A DNA stretch of 64,000 nt from Verrucomicrobiales bacterium (GCA_028712475.1 JAQTQB010000006.1:1-64000), one strand, 5' to 3'. Shown: positions 16,217-24,743, numbered from the stretch's first letter. Made by a program: numbers and translations. The notes: generated from the letters alone by a model not told the origin.

Positions 16217-16645
16217 ATGAAAACTACATCACAAAAAAAATCGGGACTCGGGAGCAGATCCGCACAGTTGAGCAGCACAAACACACCGGAAGCGCAGAGC
16301 GCAGTTGCGCCCGCAGCCGTTGAGAAGAAAGACAATCGCTTGCCGATTGACACCGAGGCGCGGAAGAAAAACCGCACCTTGCCCACTCCAAAAGTTTTGG
16401 AGCTTTTGAAAACCAGCAATCCGGGTTTGTTCAATCTCGCCGAGGTTGTCGGCAAGTGGGTTTGGGTGACGTTCCGCGAGACGCCCGCGCCGGAGTTGCG
16501 GCAGATTTTGGCGCAACTTGGCTTTCACTGGAATCGTGAGCGGCAGGCGTGGCAGCACCCTTGCGGCGCATTTCGTTTGCGCGGTTTCCAAGACCCGCAC
16601 GAAAAATATGCCAGCTACTTTCCCGCTGACAACAAGACCGCCTGA
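16217..16645 (+). CDS. Hypothetical plasmid/phage-type protein
   Basis: 142 residues from ATG 16217, chosen because a purine-rich AAAAAAAAG leader precedes it and the upstream frame is in palindromic DNA. The N-terminal half is a low-complexity Ser/Ala/Lys-rich tail; the C-terminal half has a small folded unit, GKWVWVTFRETPAPELRQILAQLGFHWNRERQAWQHPCG, a motif (WVWV...LGF.WN..R.AW) seen in many small mobile-element proteins of unknown function. First of four plus-strand genes. Confidence 0.65.
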   Translation: MKTTSQKKSGLGSRSAQLSSTNTPEAQSAVAPAAVEKKDNRLPIDTEARKKNRTLPTPKVLELLKTSNPGLFNLAEVVGKWVWVTFRETPAPELRQILAQLGFHWNRERQAWQHPCGAFRLRGFQDPHEKYASYFPADNKTA

Positions 16646-16691
16646 CACCAACGGGGCGCGGTGACAGCGCGCCCGTTTTTCACCACACACC

Positions 16692-16889
16692 ATGAAAAGG
16701 AACAAACGTCGCTTGCCGTTGCCGCAGCACGAGTTCGGATTTACGCCGGACACGTTCAATTTGTTCGCCGAGGTTTCGCTGGACGGTGAGCGCATCACCA
16801 GAGAGCAGGCCGAGGCTGCACAGCGACGCCGCGAGGCGGAGGCAGGGCAGGCCGCGTTTTTTCACACCGAGGAATTTTGCCATGACTGA
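16692..16889 (+). CDS. Small hypothetical protein
   Basis: 65 residues: basic start MKRNKRRLPLPQHEFGFTPDTFNLF, then a Glu/Arg/Ala-rich helix (REQAEAAQRRREAEAGQ). The preceding gap includes GGGGCGCGGTGACAGCGCGCCCGTTTTTC (hairpin plus T-run, 16653-16680), a possible weak terminator or attenuator after the upstream gene. Overlaps the next gene by eight bases, so coupled translation is likely. No recognised family. Confidence 0.6.
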   Translation: MKRNKRRLPLPQHEFGFTPDTFNLFAEVSLDGERITREQAEAAQRRREAEAGQAAFFHTEEFCHD

Positions 16890-17118
16890 TTTACACAAGA
16901 CCATCCGCCGCCGTTCGCGTGACCAGTTCGCGCACTATCGCAGGCGCATTGTCGTTTCACTTGAACCCGGAGACGTGATCGGGATGCGGCTTGAGCGCAC
17001 CCGCACCACCTACCGCGCACCGCTCGCCAGTGTGTTCCGCACTTTGGCCGACTGGCACGCACGCGCCGAGAGCAAGGCCAAGCGGGAAGCCCGCAAACTT
17101 AAACGCTTGAATCACTGA
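16882..17118 (+). CDS. Small hypothetical protein
   Basis: 78 residues from ATG 16882, rich in Arg: MTDLHKTIRRRSRDQFAHYRRRIVVSLEPGDVIGMRLERTRTTYRAPLASVF..., with a lysine/arginine tail. The middle (IVVSLEPGDVIGMRLERTRTTYRAPLASVF) is a beta-strand-like unit common in small plasmid genes of unknown role. A nucleic-acid-binding function would fit the charge but is not shown. Lies between two coupled neighbours. Confidence 0.6.
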   Translation: MTDLHKTIRRRSRDQFAHYRRRIVVSLEPGDVIGMRLERTRTTYRAPLASVFRTLADWHARAESKAKREARKLKRLNH

Positions 17119-17122
17119 CACC

Positions 17123-17533
17123 ATGAACACAAACGAATCACCATTCGGCCCCGTCATTTACAGCTACACCAGAGCGCAGGCCGTCGCCGACGGCGTGCAA
17201 GTTGATGTTTCAAAAGTTGCCGCCGAAGCGGGCATCCGCTTTCCGGTATTTCTCACGCGCACCGTTTTTGATGCGTTCGTGACCGTGCCGGAAGGCGTGA
17301 CCGGACAGGATGAAGCCGGACGCCTTTGGGATATTGTCTGGATGCTCCGTTTCGCCATCCTTCGCAGCCGCCCAGGTGCGGCAGGTGCAGCTTGCACCCG
17401 CATCCCGGTTGCGTTCTATGTCCGCAACGACAACCGCGCAGCGCGGCTTGTCAAACTCATCGCAACTTGCGGCGCACTGGACATTGACGACCCGCAGCCC
17501 GCTATCACCGTGATGATGCCCGACGAAGATTGA
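17123..17533 (+). CDS. DUF6573-family protein
   Basis: 136 residues: FGPVIYSYTRAQAVADGVQVDVSKVAAEAGIRFPVFLTRTVFDAFVTVPEGVTGQDEAGRLWDIVWMLRFAI is the signature of DUF6573, a family common on plasmids and integrative elements of many phyla. Function is unknown. It starts four bases after the upstream stop and ends the plus-strand set, followed within 25 bases by a rho-independent terminator. Its plasmid associations, together with opposite orientation to the phage genes, suggest this set was acquired separately. Confidence 0.8.
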   Translation: MNTNESPFGPVIYSYTRAQAVADGVQVDVSKVAAEAGIRFPVFLTRTVFDAFVTVPEGVTGQDEAGRLWDIVWMLRFAILRSRPGAAGAACTRIPVAFYVRNDNRAARLVKLIATCGALDIDDPQPAITVMMPDED

Positions 17534-17553
17534 CCGGCAGACACATTGCGCCC

Positions 17554-17598
17554 GCGCCCGGTGCCAGTCTGGAAAGACCGCCGGGCGCAAAATTTTTT
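17554..17598 (+). terminator. Rho-independent terminator
   Basis: A perfect 8-bp stem GCGCCCGG (17554-17561) / CCGGGCGC (17581-17588) is followed by AAAA and TTTTTT. It closes the plus-strand gene set before the convergent terminase operon; bases 17599-17699 hold no gene. Confidence 0.75.
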
Positions 17599-17699
17599 CG
17601 GCGAAACGCCCTTCGGTGGTCGTTTCGCGCATCCAGACTTTTCTGGTGTTACGCACACCAGGCCGCGCCAAAGGGTTTCAACCCTCTGGACTCCACGCC

Positions 17700-19121
17700 T
17701 CAAAAGCCGCGCAACTTCCGTTGCGTGACCGCGCGCGCTTTCGTCGCCACCAGGTAGCGCAGTGAATCCGCCGCGTCGTCGCCGCCGATGCCGTCCTCGT
17801 CGGCGTCAATTTTCAAAACATCTTCGGGCCGGTTCGGATCATGTTGCAACGCCGGCAAAGTTTCCAGCAGCCGCCCGCACCGCTTGTGAATGAAAAGTGT
17901 CGGACGAATCCCGGCCTCGACATCGCCGAACCGCTGCAAAATTTCCGCCCAGCCGTTCACGCGGTCGGTGTTCGCGCAGCGCAGTGAGATTCCAAGTTTC
18001 GCATATTGCGCGGCAATCGTTGTCCCGTCGCTCTGGCGTGAAAACACATCCGCGCCGGCCACAAAGCGGGCCAGCGCCCGCCCGCCACCGTTCACTTCTT
18101 CATTCTTCATTCTTCCTTCTGCATTCAAGCCGTGCCGCGCCAGCATCGCCTTGACCGCCCCCGCGTGACGTTGTGGCAGCCACAGACGTTCCGCGTGTTC
18201 GTCCACGATGAAAATGTTTCCATCGCCATCGCGACAGCCGAGCAAAACAGCGGTGTAATGCGCAAAACCGTAATCCAGCGCCGCAAACCATTCCACCGCC
18301 CGCGTGTCGTCGAAATCAGACAGGGCGTGAACCTCGCGGCGAAAGTTGGTGAAGTATTGGCCGGCGGCAATATCCCAATCGCCGTCGAGGTATGCTTTGC
18401 GCATCCAACCGGTGTAAGACTGGAGCGTGGCTTTGTATTCGGCATCAACAAACTGGTTGTCATCCACCGTCACCTGGACATGGCGCGTGGTGGTTTCGCG
18501 TTTTTCCAGCCACGGCACGATGATCATGCCCCGATACCACTGATGCCCCACGCCGCCGGGATTTGTGTCAAAATACATCCTTGGACGCCAGTTCGGTTTG
18601 CTCGTGCGCAAACAGCCGCGAATCCCCTGCAATCGGGAAAAAGGCAGTTGCGTGGCCTCGCCGAGATTGATCACGTCGTATTCAATCCCCATATACTTCT
18701 CGATGTCGCGTTCGTCCTTGTAATTGCCAACGATGACGCGTGAGCCGTTCGGGAAGTTCAATTCACTCCGTTGCGCCCGCCATTCATGCCGCAGTTTCGA
18801 CAGCAGTTTGCGGCGCATGTCGTCAAATTGCTCGGCGGCGCCCTTCAGGATTTTGCGCAAAATCAGCACCTTCAGCCCCGGCACGCGCTGGCAGTCGTCC
18901 GCGAAAATCTGGCAATAGACCCCGTGGGTTTTTGCCGAGCCTTTGCCGCCCCCGGTTGAAATCATCTTCGGGCCGTTGGCCGAATCCGCCTCCCGGCAAT
19001 ACGCGGCGAACTTCAATTGCTTTGGCTGCAACAGCAATCCGGCGCGGACGAAGTTTTCCATCTGCGCCTTCGGGCAGCCGGCGCGGCGACCGGCCAGAAA
19101 ATAGCGTTCCCACGGCGTCAT
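17700..19121 (-). CDS. Terminase large subunit
   Basis: 473 residues with the two-domain TerL layout. The ATPase has a Walker-A-like STGGGKGSAKTH (about 55-66), Walker B YDVINLGEATQL (about 149-159) and the coupling motif FDTNP (about 184-188). The nuclease domain begins with LDYG (about 282-285), then FIVDEHAE (about 304-311) and a C-terminal acidic DADEDGIGGDDAADSLRYLV. It should pump DNA into procapsids and cut it. A dispersed ATTCTTCATTCTTC repeat (18097-18127) has been taken into the frame, adding residues about RMKNEEVNGGG between nuclease strands, so activity might be affected. Confidence 0.9.
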   Translation of the reverse strand: MTPWERYFLAGRRAGCPKAQMENFVRAGLLLQPKQLKFAAYCREADSANGPKMISTGGGKGSAKTHGVYCQIFADDCQRVPGLKVLILRKILKGAAEQFDDMRRKLLSKLRHEWRAQRSELNFPNGSRVIVGNYKDERDIEKYMGIEYDVINLGEATQLPFSRLQGIRGCLRTSKPNWRPRMYFDTNPGGVGHQWYRGMIIVPWLEKRETTTRHVQVTVDDNQFVDAEYKATLQSYTGWMRKAYLDGDWDIAAGQYFTNFRREVHALSDFDDTRAVEWFAALDYGFAHYTAVLLGCRDGDGNIFIVDEHAERLWLPQRHAGAVKAMLARHGLNAEGRMKNEEVNGGGRALARFVAGADVFSRQSDGTTIAAQYAKLGISLRCANTDRVNGWAEILQRFGDVEAGIRPTLFIHKRCGRLLETLPALQHDPNRPEDVLKIDADEDGIGGDDAADSLRYLVATKARAVTQRKLRGF

Positions 19122-19753
19122 GGCGTTGCCCCCGTAGAAGCCGACGTGAGGAGGCTCTGACTTCCGCTTTGGACTTTGGGCTTTGGACTTTGGACTTCTT
19201 CCACGTCCACAATGTTTTCCCCGGCGGGTGCAGGCTCCGCCTCGCCGTAGATTTTATCGAGCGCGACCGAGACCTCGACGTGCAACGCGGGCAGTTTGTC
19301 ACCACTGGTGTTTTCGCCATCGGTGTTGAGTCCCGTCGCCAGCCGCCCCAGCTTGCTCGCCACTTCAAACGCCCGCGCCACATCGCCCAAAGTTGCCCCC
19401 CGGCTGCCGTCCTTGAACTTCCCCAGGACTTTCAGCCCGGCCTCGACCAATTCGCCGCGCAAAGTCCATTCCGTCTCGCGCAATTTCTGCTCGCGGCTCG
19501 CCCATTCCGCCGCCTTGCCGCGCGCCGCCGCTTCAATCGCTACGCGCTCGACGACGGCGAGGTGTGCGCCGTGTGCCGCCACGCGGTCAGTCCAGCCAAA
19601 TTTCGCCGCCCAGCGCTCAATCAAACCCTCACTTTTTCCCAACTGCTTCCCCACTTCGCGGGTGGACCGTTCCGCGCCGAGGCTCAAATACAAACTGAAT
19701 GCGGCGAACGCTTTTGCGCTTTCGCGCGGCTGTTTTTCAAATGGAAATGGCAT
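19118..19753 (-). CDS. Terminase small subunit
   Basis: 211 residues. The N-terminal half has a terminase-type helix-turn-helix (SLGAERSTREVGKQLGKSEGLIERWAAKFGWTDRVAAH). The middle is helical (oligomerisation) and the C-terminus is a low-complexity tail VQSPKPKVQSGSQSLL encoded by a dispersed TTTGGACTTTGG repeat (19162-19197). It should recognise the packaging site and recruit TerL. Its stop overlaps the TerL start by four bases, confirming coupling. Confidence 0.82.
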   Translation of the reverse strand: MPFPFEKQPRESAKAFAAFSLYLSLGAERSTREVGKQLGKSEGLIERWAAKFGWTDRVAAHGAHLAVVERVAIEAAARGKAAEWASREQKLRETEWTLRGELVEAGLKVLGKFKDGSRGATLGDVARAFEVASKLGRLATGLNTDGENTSGDKLPALHVEVSVALDKIYGEAEPAPAGENIVDVEEVQSPKPKVQSGSQSLLTSASTGATP

Positions 19754-20399
19754 TTTTCATCCTTTCTTTCACTTCTTGCAGGGTTTCAGCGACCGATTGA
19801 CCGCCGCGCCACCAGTGGTAGCGCTCCGGGGAATCAAACGGGATGGACAGATCACCACCGGCGGTGAGAAACGGCATCAGTTCACCGGTTCGGGCGTCTC
19901 GGACGGCACTTTCCGAGTCCTTTAGCTTCTCTTGGAAATTTTCTGTATCTATATTGGCAGCGGTGGAATCTTCTCGCGCACGCGTGCGTAACTTTACTTC
20001 TGCCGTCCGAGCCGTCCGAGAATCAACAACCGGGGTAGTGGGGACGGCGGGGACGCTGGTTTCCGACTCGGTTTTAGCCGTCCGAGGCGTCCGAGAGTTG
20101 AAGGAGGTAAAAGCCGCCGTCACCGACCGCGTTGATGGCATGGCTGGTGGTGTTTTCAGCCGCAGCGAAACACTCCCCGCCGGTGACGGGTGCAGTTTGC
20201 ACCCAGCGAGCGCCCAAATCCGTTTGCGATGTTCGCCGTCCTTCGGATGGACACAGCAGCCGAACCGGCCATCGGGATAAATCCGCAGATGTTCGCCGCT
20301 TCGGTCGTGACCGCCTTCGGCACAGGCCGGACACCGCGCTTGCACCAGCCCGCCGGCCAGCTCGCGCACCTTTTCCAGCTTGGAAACGTCGAGACTCAT
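19737..20399 (-). CDS. Zinc-finger replication-associated protein
   Basis: 220 residues from ATG 20399, which overlaps the stop of the primase-helicase gene as ATGA, so translation is coupled; the longer frame upstream is rejected. A CHC2-like zinc ribbon is visible (ARCPACAEGGHDRSGEHLRIYPDGRFGCCVHPKDGEHRKRI), normally the DNA-binding end of a primase. The rest is a disordered Ser/Thr/Arg-rich middle and a short globular tail containing YHWWRGGQSVAETLQEV. It could supply the zinc-binding part that the separate Prim-Pol/D5 protein lacks. Confidence 0.65.
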   Translation of the reverse strand: MSLDVSKLEKVRELAGGLVQARCPACAEGGHDRSGEHLRIYPDGRFGCCVHPKDGEHRKRIWALAGCKLHPSPAGSVSLRLKTPPAMPSTRSVTAAFTSFNSRTPRTAKTESETSVPAVPTTPVVDSRTARTAEVKLRTRAREDSTAANIDTENFQEKLKDSESAVRDARTGELMPFLTAGGDLSIPFDSPERYHWWRGGQSVAETLQEVKERMKNAISI

Positions 20400-22486
20400 T
20401 CGCCCTCCACTGGTTGAAAAGTTGACGGCGCTATCAGCCGGACGCGCCGCCAGCCGCGATTCGACTTTTTCCCGTTGCGCTCGATGTCGTTCGATTTCGT
20501 GACGTGGAAAAATTCCAGCAGCAAATCCGGCAACGTCCGCTCGACCACCGATGTCGGCAGCGCGTTCCAGCCATTGTCCGCGCAAAACTCCGCGTATGCC
20601 TGGCTGATTTCCGCGCTCGTCACGTTGTCAAATTCGTGCCGTTCCAGTTGTGCCTGGACGAACAACCGGAGGCTGTCGCTTTCAGCCAGCAACGAATCCA
20701 CTCGCTCGCGTTGCGCGTCCGTCAAAGCAAAATCGCCCGTGTCGGCAAACTCCGTTTGCAGTTTCACGAAACCGGCCAGCGCCCAGCGCAAAATCCCGCT
20801 GCCTTCGTCTCGCAAAAGCACATGGTCGAAATCCAAAACCCGTTTTGCCGGTGCCGGTTTTTCGTAACGCACAATCAGCAACCGCCGCCGCCACGCGCCC
20901 GCGTCGCCCTCCAGCCGGAGGCGGAGGCGCGAATTGCACGTCACCACGATGTTGAACGTGCCGAACATCTGGAAATCGCCGTTGAGTCCCTTGCCTTCGG
21001 CGGAAATGGGATCCCCGCCGACCAGCACCTTCAACATGCTCGCCCCCCGTTCCATGAGAAAATCCCCGCGCACGTCCGGCCCGATGAGCAATGTTTTGCC
21101 GCGATAGCGATACGTCTCGAATCGTTCCTGCAAACATTCCGTCCGCAGTTGGTAGGTGTTCATCGCGCCAACGAGCGCATGGATGATGCGAACCAAAGTC
21201 CCTTTGCCGCCGTTCGGCGTGCCGTCCACAATCAAAAAGCGTTGCGGCAGGTTGTAACCGAACAACGCCAGCCCCGCCCAGCGTTGCAGCAAGTCGGCAT
21301 CGTCCGGCTCGACGGCAGGCAGAATCAATTCGTTCAGGAAGCGCGGACAATCCGCGTCCGGCTGGAAATCAAACGGCGAACGGTTGCGCGAAAAATCTTC
21401 CGGTGAAAACCCGCCGAACTGGATGTCGCCATCGTCGGCGAACCGAATCACCCCGTTGGCGACATGGATAAACCGCTGCTTCACCTTGAACGCGCCGCGC
21501 TTCTCGACGATGCCCTTGAGCGCCGAAACCACGGCATTCAACCGCGTTTGAGTGATCTGGATTTCCAGCGTGAACTGTTGCGACGTGCGGCTGATTTCCA
21601 AAATGCGGCCGGAAATCACTTCGCGGATGCTTTCCGGCGTGATGGTTTCCCACAAACCGGTTTCCGCCGCGTAGCGATAAAAGTTGCGTTCGTCCGGGTC
21701 GAACAGCACGCGATTTTCGCGCGCGTAAAGCGCCGCCCAATACCGTTCATTGATGCCGTTCACCTTGCCGTCCTTGTTCGTGTAAAACGGCTGGCCGTAT
21801 TCCCGTGCCAATGCTTCCGCCGCCTCACGACCGGCGGCACCGACCCAGGGCAAATCCCAGCCGTCCGGCCATTGCAATTCGGCGAACGTCACCGCCACCG
21901 GCTGATTGCATACCGTCACGGTATAATCCATGCCTTTCGGATGCCGGCCAAAAATCGTCGAAAGCCGCCCGTTCGCCCGCCACTCAAAATGTTTCGTGGT
22001 GCAGCTCGGCGGAAAATCTTCTCCCTCTCCGCCCTTGGGGGAGAGGGCCGGGGTGAGGTGGCCTTCATTCCCATTCTTCATTCTGCATTCATCCTTCTGC
22101 CTTGGCTTTATGCGCAGCCACACCATGCCGCCGCGACTGCCGCGCGAGCGCGTTGTCGCCGCCAGCGCCGGATTGACGGCGAGGAACGCCGCCAAATCTT
22201 CATCGTGGTCAAAATCCAGCGCGCACAGCCCGCCAGACATTTGCCCGAGATAAACCGCGATGTTGAATTCGCCCGACGCCAGCGCGTGCCGATACGCTGG
22301 TGTCTGCGTCGCCTCGAAAGGCCGTTGCGTGTAAGTGACCGCCGGCATTTTCGTGCCGCGCACGCACGGCACGAGAAACGCATCCGCGCCGAGCAGCCCG
22401 GTAAGTTTTTCCAGTGGTAGCACAGGCGTCTCGCCTGTCGTGTTCGGCGACTCGCCGGACACATTTTGTAAATCATCAGTGTCCAT
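20396..22486 (-). CDS. Prim-Pol / D5-like primase-helicase
   Basis: 696 residues. An N-terminal primase-polymerase domain contains the catalytic LDFDHDE (about 90-96). An SF3 helicase follows, with a D5_N-like region and Walker A DGTPNGGKGT (about 421-430). This is the P4 alpha / phage D5 architecture that starts and drives replication of phages, plasmids and satellites. Residues about 131-157 (KDECRMKNGNEGHLTPALSP..) come from dispersed repeats inserted in frame within the Prim-Pol domain. The N-terminal 24 residues are also largely repeat-encoded, so the true start may be internal. Confidence 0.85.
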   Translation of the reverse strand: MDTDDLQNVSGESPNTTGETPVLPLEKLTGLLGADAFLVPCVRGTKMPAVTYTQRPFEATQTPAYRHALASGEFNIAVYLGQMSGGLCALDFDHDEDLAAFLAVNPALAATTRSRGSRGGMVWLRIKPRQKDECRMKNGNEGHLTPALSPKGGEGEDFPPSCTTKHFEWRANGRLSTIFGRHPKGMDYTVTVCNQPVAVTFAELQWPDGWDLPWVGAAGREAAEALAREYGQPFYTNKDGKVNGINERYWAALYARENRVLFDPDERNFYRYAAETGLWETITPESIREVISGRILEISRTSQQFTLEIQITQTRLNAVVSALKGIVEKRGAFKVKQRFIHVANGVIRFADDGDIQFGGFSPEDFSRNRSPFDFQPDADCPRFLNELILPAVEPDDADLLQRWAGLALFGYNLPQRFLIVDGTPNGGKGTLVRIIHALVGAMNTYQLRTECLQERFETYRYRGKTLLIGPDVRGDFLMERGASMLKVLVGGDPISAEGKGLNGDFQMFGTFNIVVTCNSRLRLRLEGDAGAWRRRLLIVRYEKPAPAKRVLDFDHVLLRDEGSGILRWALAGFVKLQTEFADTGDFALTDAQRERVDSLLAESDSLRLFVQAQLERHEFDNVTSAEISQAYAEFCADNGWNALPTSVVERTLPDLLLEFFHVTKSNDIERNGKKSNRGWRRVRLIAPSTFQPVEGE
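22021..22096. repeat. LTPALSP-type palindrome plus ATTCTTCATTCTGCATTC repeat inside primase gene
   Basis: CCCTCTCCGCCCTTGGGGGA with its complementary half, followed by a GGCCGGGGTGAGG tail, is one copy of a dispersed palindrome; others are at 23788-23826, 25621-25660 and 47581-47645. It is adjoined by an ATTCTTCATTCTGCATTC repeat. Both are read in frame here. Confidence 0.8.
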
Positions 22487-22508
22487 CCGTGTTTATCCGT
22501 GGTTGACC
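22477..22508. repeat. GTGTCCATCCGTGTTTATCCGTGG repeat at primase gene start
   Basis: Another copy of the dispersed repeat seen at 2718, 7211 and 25660. It overlaps the primase start codon region, so the annotated N-terminus MDTDD is encoded by the repeat; a neighbouring GGTAGCACAGGCGTCTCGCC-type repeat (22418-22440) encodes GETPVLP. Confidence 0.65.
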
Positions 22509-23845
22509 GATTTGTAAAATTCAATGGCTTCCGGCGACACATGGACGCCTTTGAACCACTCCTTGAAATTCAATCCCGCCAGTGACCGCACCCGCGACAC
22601 GGCGACGTAAGCCTGACCCGGCTCGCGGGCGGCGCGGATGTCCAGATATGCCGAATCCAGAGTCAGACCTTGCGCCTTGTGAATCGTCATCGCCCACGCC
22701 AGCCGCAGCGGAAACTGGCTGAAGCTCGCGGATGAATCGTCTTGCGCGTCGTAACGCCAGGTGAACCGCTCGACGCGGATCTTCGCGCCGGTTTTGGTTT
22801 TGACCAGCACCGAATCCGGCTCGACATCCAACACCGTGCCCAACTGTCCATTCACGAAGATTGGATCAGTGCCACCGGGCGCTGTCCGGTTCACGGTGAA
22901 CATCACGAGCGCGCCCGGCTTCAAATGCAGCGTCGCCGGTGTCAGCAGATTGCGCGTGAGAAATTCCCGTTGCAGGTCCGGCCCGGATTGTTCGGCGTGC
23001 AACACCGATTCATCGCCGGGCAGTTCGGAAAGCTGGAATGAATTCCACTTGTCCACTTGCACGTTATGCGTGAACAGCCGCGTCATCGTCGCGGGCGGAT
23101 TGCTCCGCACCCGCGATTGCAGCAGCCGCGCCGAATCACCCCACACGCGCCCAACGCGAAAATCCGCCAGCGCGCGGACAAAGCCCGGCTCATCCTGTCG
23201 CCGGACTTTATCCAGGACGAACGTGCGGAACTCCGCCGCCGCCCATGCCGGCGATTGAAACGCCCAATCGTAACGCTCCGTTTCGGATTTCCGAACCGGC
23301 GGCAGTTGCAGGAAATCGCCGGTGGCGATGACCTGACAGCCGCCGAATGGCACGTCGCGACCGCGCAATCGCCGGAACAGAAATTCCACAAACTCGAATT
23401 GTCGCCCCGGCAGCATGGAGATTTCATCTATCACCAGCACTTCGCACCGCTTCACGCGGTTGAAACCCGCGAGAATGGAGCGGCGCGGATCGCGTTGAAG
23501 TTGCGCGAAATAATCCTCGTTCGATTGTCCCGCCGCCGGACCAATCAGCATCCCGCAAAACCGGTGAATTGTCATGCCGCCGACGTTGAGCGCCGCCACG
23601 CCGGTCGGCGCGGTGACGCTCACCCGCTTCAACGATTCACCGATGAAACGCTTCAACTGCGTTGACTTGCCGGTGCCGCCCGCGCCGGTGAGGAAAACAT
23701 TCCCCCCGGCTTTTGCCGACGCATGGAATAAATTTTCCGGCGTCAGCACGGCATCGGCCAGTGCCTCATAATTCGGCCAGAGTGTTTCTCCCTCTCCGCG
23801 CTGGGGAGAGGGCCGGGGTGAGGTGATTCCATTTTTCATTTTCAT
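22493..23845 (-). CDS. Pif1/RecD-like DNA helicase
   Basis: 450 residues, superfamily 1B. Motif I FLTGAGGTGKST (about 51-62), motif Ia VTAPTGVAALNVGG, motif II VLVIDEISML (about 136-145), motif III GDFLQLPPV, and the C-terminal TIHKAQGLTLD and YVAVSRVRSL (motifs V/VI) are all intact. It is a 5'-3' helicase suited to fork progression or recombination. The first 20 residues (MKMKNGITSPRPSPQRGEGE) are encoded by the dispersed palindrome, so translation may start further in, near TLWPNYEAL. It is six bases upstream of the primase gene on the same strand. Confidence 0.9.
   Translation of the reverse strand: MKMKNGITSPRPSPQRGEGETLWPNYEALADAVLTPENLFHASAKAGGNVFLTGAGGTGKSTQLKRFIGESLKRVSVTAPTGVAALNVGGMTIHRFCGMLIGPAAGQSNEDYFAQLQRDPRRSILAGFNRVKRCEVLVIDEISMLPGRQFEFVEFLFRRLRGRDVPFGGCQVIATGDFLQLPPVRKSETERYDWAFQSPAWAAAEFRTFVLDKVRRQDEPGFVRALADFRVGRVWGDSARLLQSRVRSNPPATMTRLFTHNVQVDKWNSFQLSELPGDESVLHAEQSGPDLQREFLTRNLLTPATLHLKPGALVMFTVNRTAPGGTDPIFVNGQLGTVLDVEPDSVLVKTKTGAKIRVERFTWRYDAQDDSSASFSQFPLRLAWAMTIHKAQGLTLDSAYLDIRAAREPGQAYVAVSRVRSLAGLNFKEWFKGVHVSPEAIEFYKSVNHG
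23788..23826. repeat. LTPALSP-type palindrome at helicase gene start
   Basis: CCCTCTCCGCGCTGGGGAGA followed by GGGCCGGGGTGAGG; same family as 22021, 25621 and 47581. It lies at the 5' end of the helicase frame. Confidence 0.8.
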
Positions 23846-23883
23846 TTCTAATTTTGCGTCACTTGAAATCCTACGCTGCGGGC

Positions 23884-24033
23884 CTATATTGATTCAGGCC
23901 GATGAGACCCAGGCGGGAAGCAAAAGTGACCCACAAACAGCGGATGCCCGATAGCCTCACCGGCCGGGTTATTTTCAGGTTTCAGCTTTGGTGGCCTGTC
24001 CGGCTCGGACTCATACCACCACGCCCAGCGCAT
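23884..24033 (-). CDS. Possible small protein overlapping exonuclease end
   Basis: A 49-residue frame from ATG 24033 (MRWAWWYESEPDRPPKLKPENNPAGEAIGHPLF...) overlaps the exonuclease stop by about 20 bases and fills the gap to the helicase gene. Tight spacing is in its favour; composition is unremarkable and no family is recognised. An upstream start at 24063 is also possible. Confidence 0.35.
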   Translation of the reverse strand: MRWAWWYESEPDRPPKLKPENNPAGEAIGHPLFVGHFCFPPGSHRPESI

Positions 24034-24718
24034 CGGCGACGAGGGCGGTAAGTTCAATGTCATTGCGCAGATACGATTCCGCTTGTTTGCGGTCGCTCCA
24101 CCACAGTTCCGCGAAGGCTTTGCCGTCGCCATTTTTCGCGCCGACGCCGAGGTGCCGCGCGATGCTGTCCAACGAACCCCGCGCCTGCCGGTCGCCAAGC
24201 TGCCAGGCGTCGCGCAGGTCAAGCAGTTGGTCGCCCCAATACCGGCCGCGCCGGATGCCAAACGGAACCGCCACGCGATGCTTCCACGACCGGCGAATCA
24301 GGAAAGGCAAATCAAATCCGAAGATATTAAAGCCCACGAGTGGGTTCAGCCGGCCCATGTCGCCGCGTGTCAGTTCCCAAAACTCGCGCAGCGTTTGCGC
24401 CTCATCCACATGGCCAATGATGGAAAACTTTCCGCCCTTGCCGAACTTCGTCGGCATCTCGCCTTTGGCGTCATGGTGGCCGTCTGCAAAGACCATGACG
24501 CCGATGGCGACCACGCGCCCCGTCAGCGGGTCGAGCGCGGCGCGCTCGATGAAATCGCGGCGATGATTCGCCTCGGCCTCGGCGATTTTCTCCGCAATCT
24601 TCGCGGGGTCTTTCAGGTTGCCCGTTTTAACTTCCGCCGGGTCGAACGGTGGCAATAGCGCAGATAATTCGCTTTCCGCCAGAGGCCCGGTTTCCAAATC
24701 AAATACAATGGTCTGCAT
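24011..24718 (-). CDS. PolB-type DEDD 3'-5' exonuclease
   Basis: 235 residues. ExoI is TIVFDLETGP at the very start, ExoII is LVGFNIFGFDLPFLIRR and ExoIII YLRNDIELTALVADAL, the DEDD set of the predicted PolB-related stand-alone exonucleases. It lacks any polymerase domain and probably acts as a proofreading or end-processing nuclease in element replication. The chromosomal exonuclease at 6493 belongs to a related family, but the two are clearly different proteins. Confidence 0.85.
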   Translation of the reverse strand: MQTIVFDLETGPLAESELSALLPPFDPAEVKTGNLKDPAKIAEKIAEAEANHRRDFIERAALDPLTGRVVAIGVMVFADGHHDAKGEMPTKFGKGGKFSIIGHVDEAQTLREFWELTRGDMGRLNPLVGFNIFGFDLPFLIRRSWKHRVAVPFGIRRGRYWGDQLLDLRDAWQLGDRQARGSLDSIARHLGVGAKNGDGKAFAELWWSDRKQAESYLRNDIELTALVADALGVVV

Positions 24719-24743
24719 AAAATATTTTTTGTTTGAGGTTCAG

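Noticed and set aside
19737-20585. 282-residue version of the zinc-finger protein
   Set aside because: The upstream 62 residues overlap the primase gene; ATG 20399 overlaps the primase stop as ATGA.
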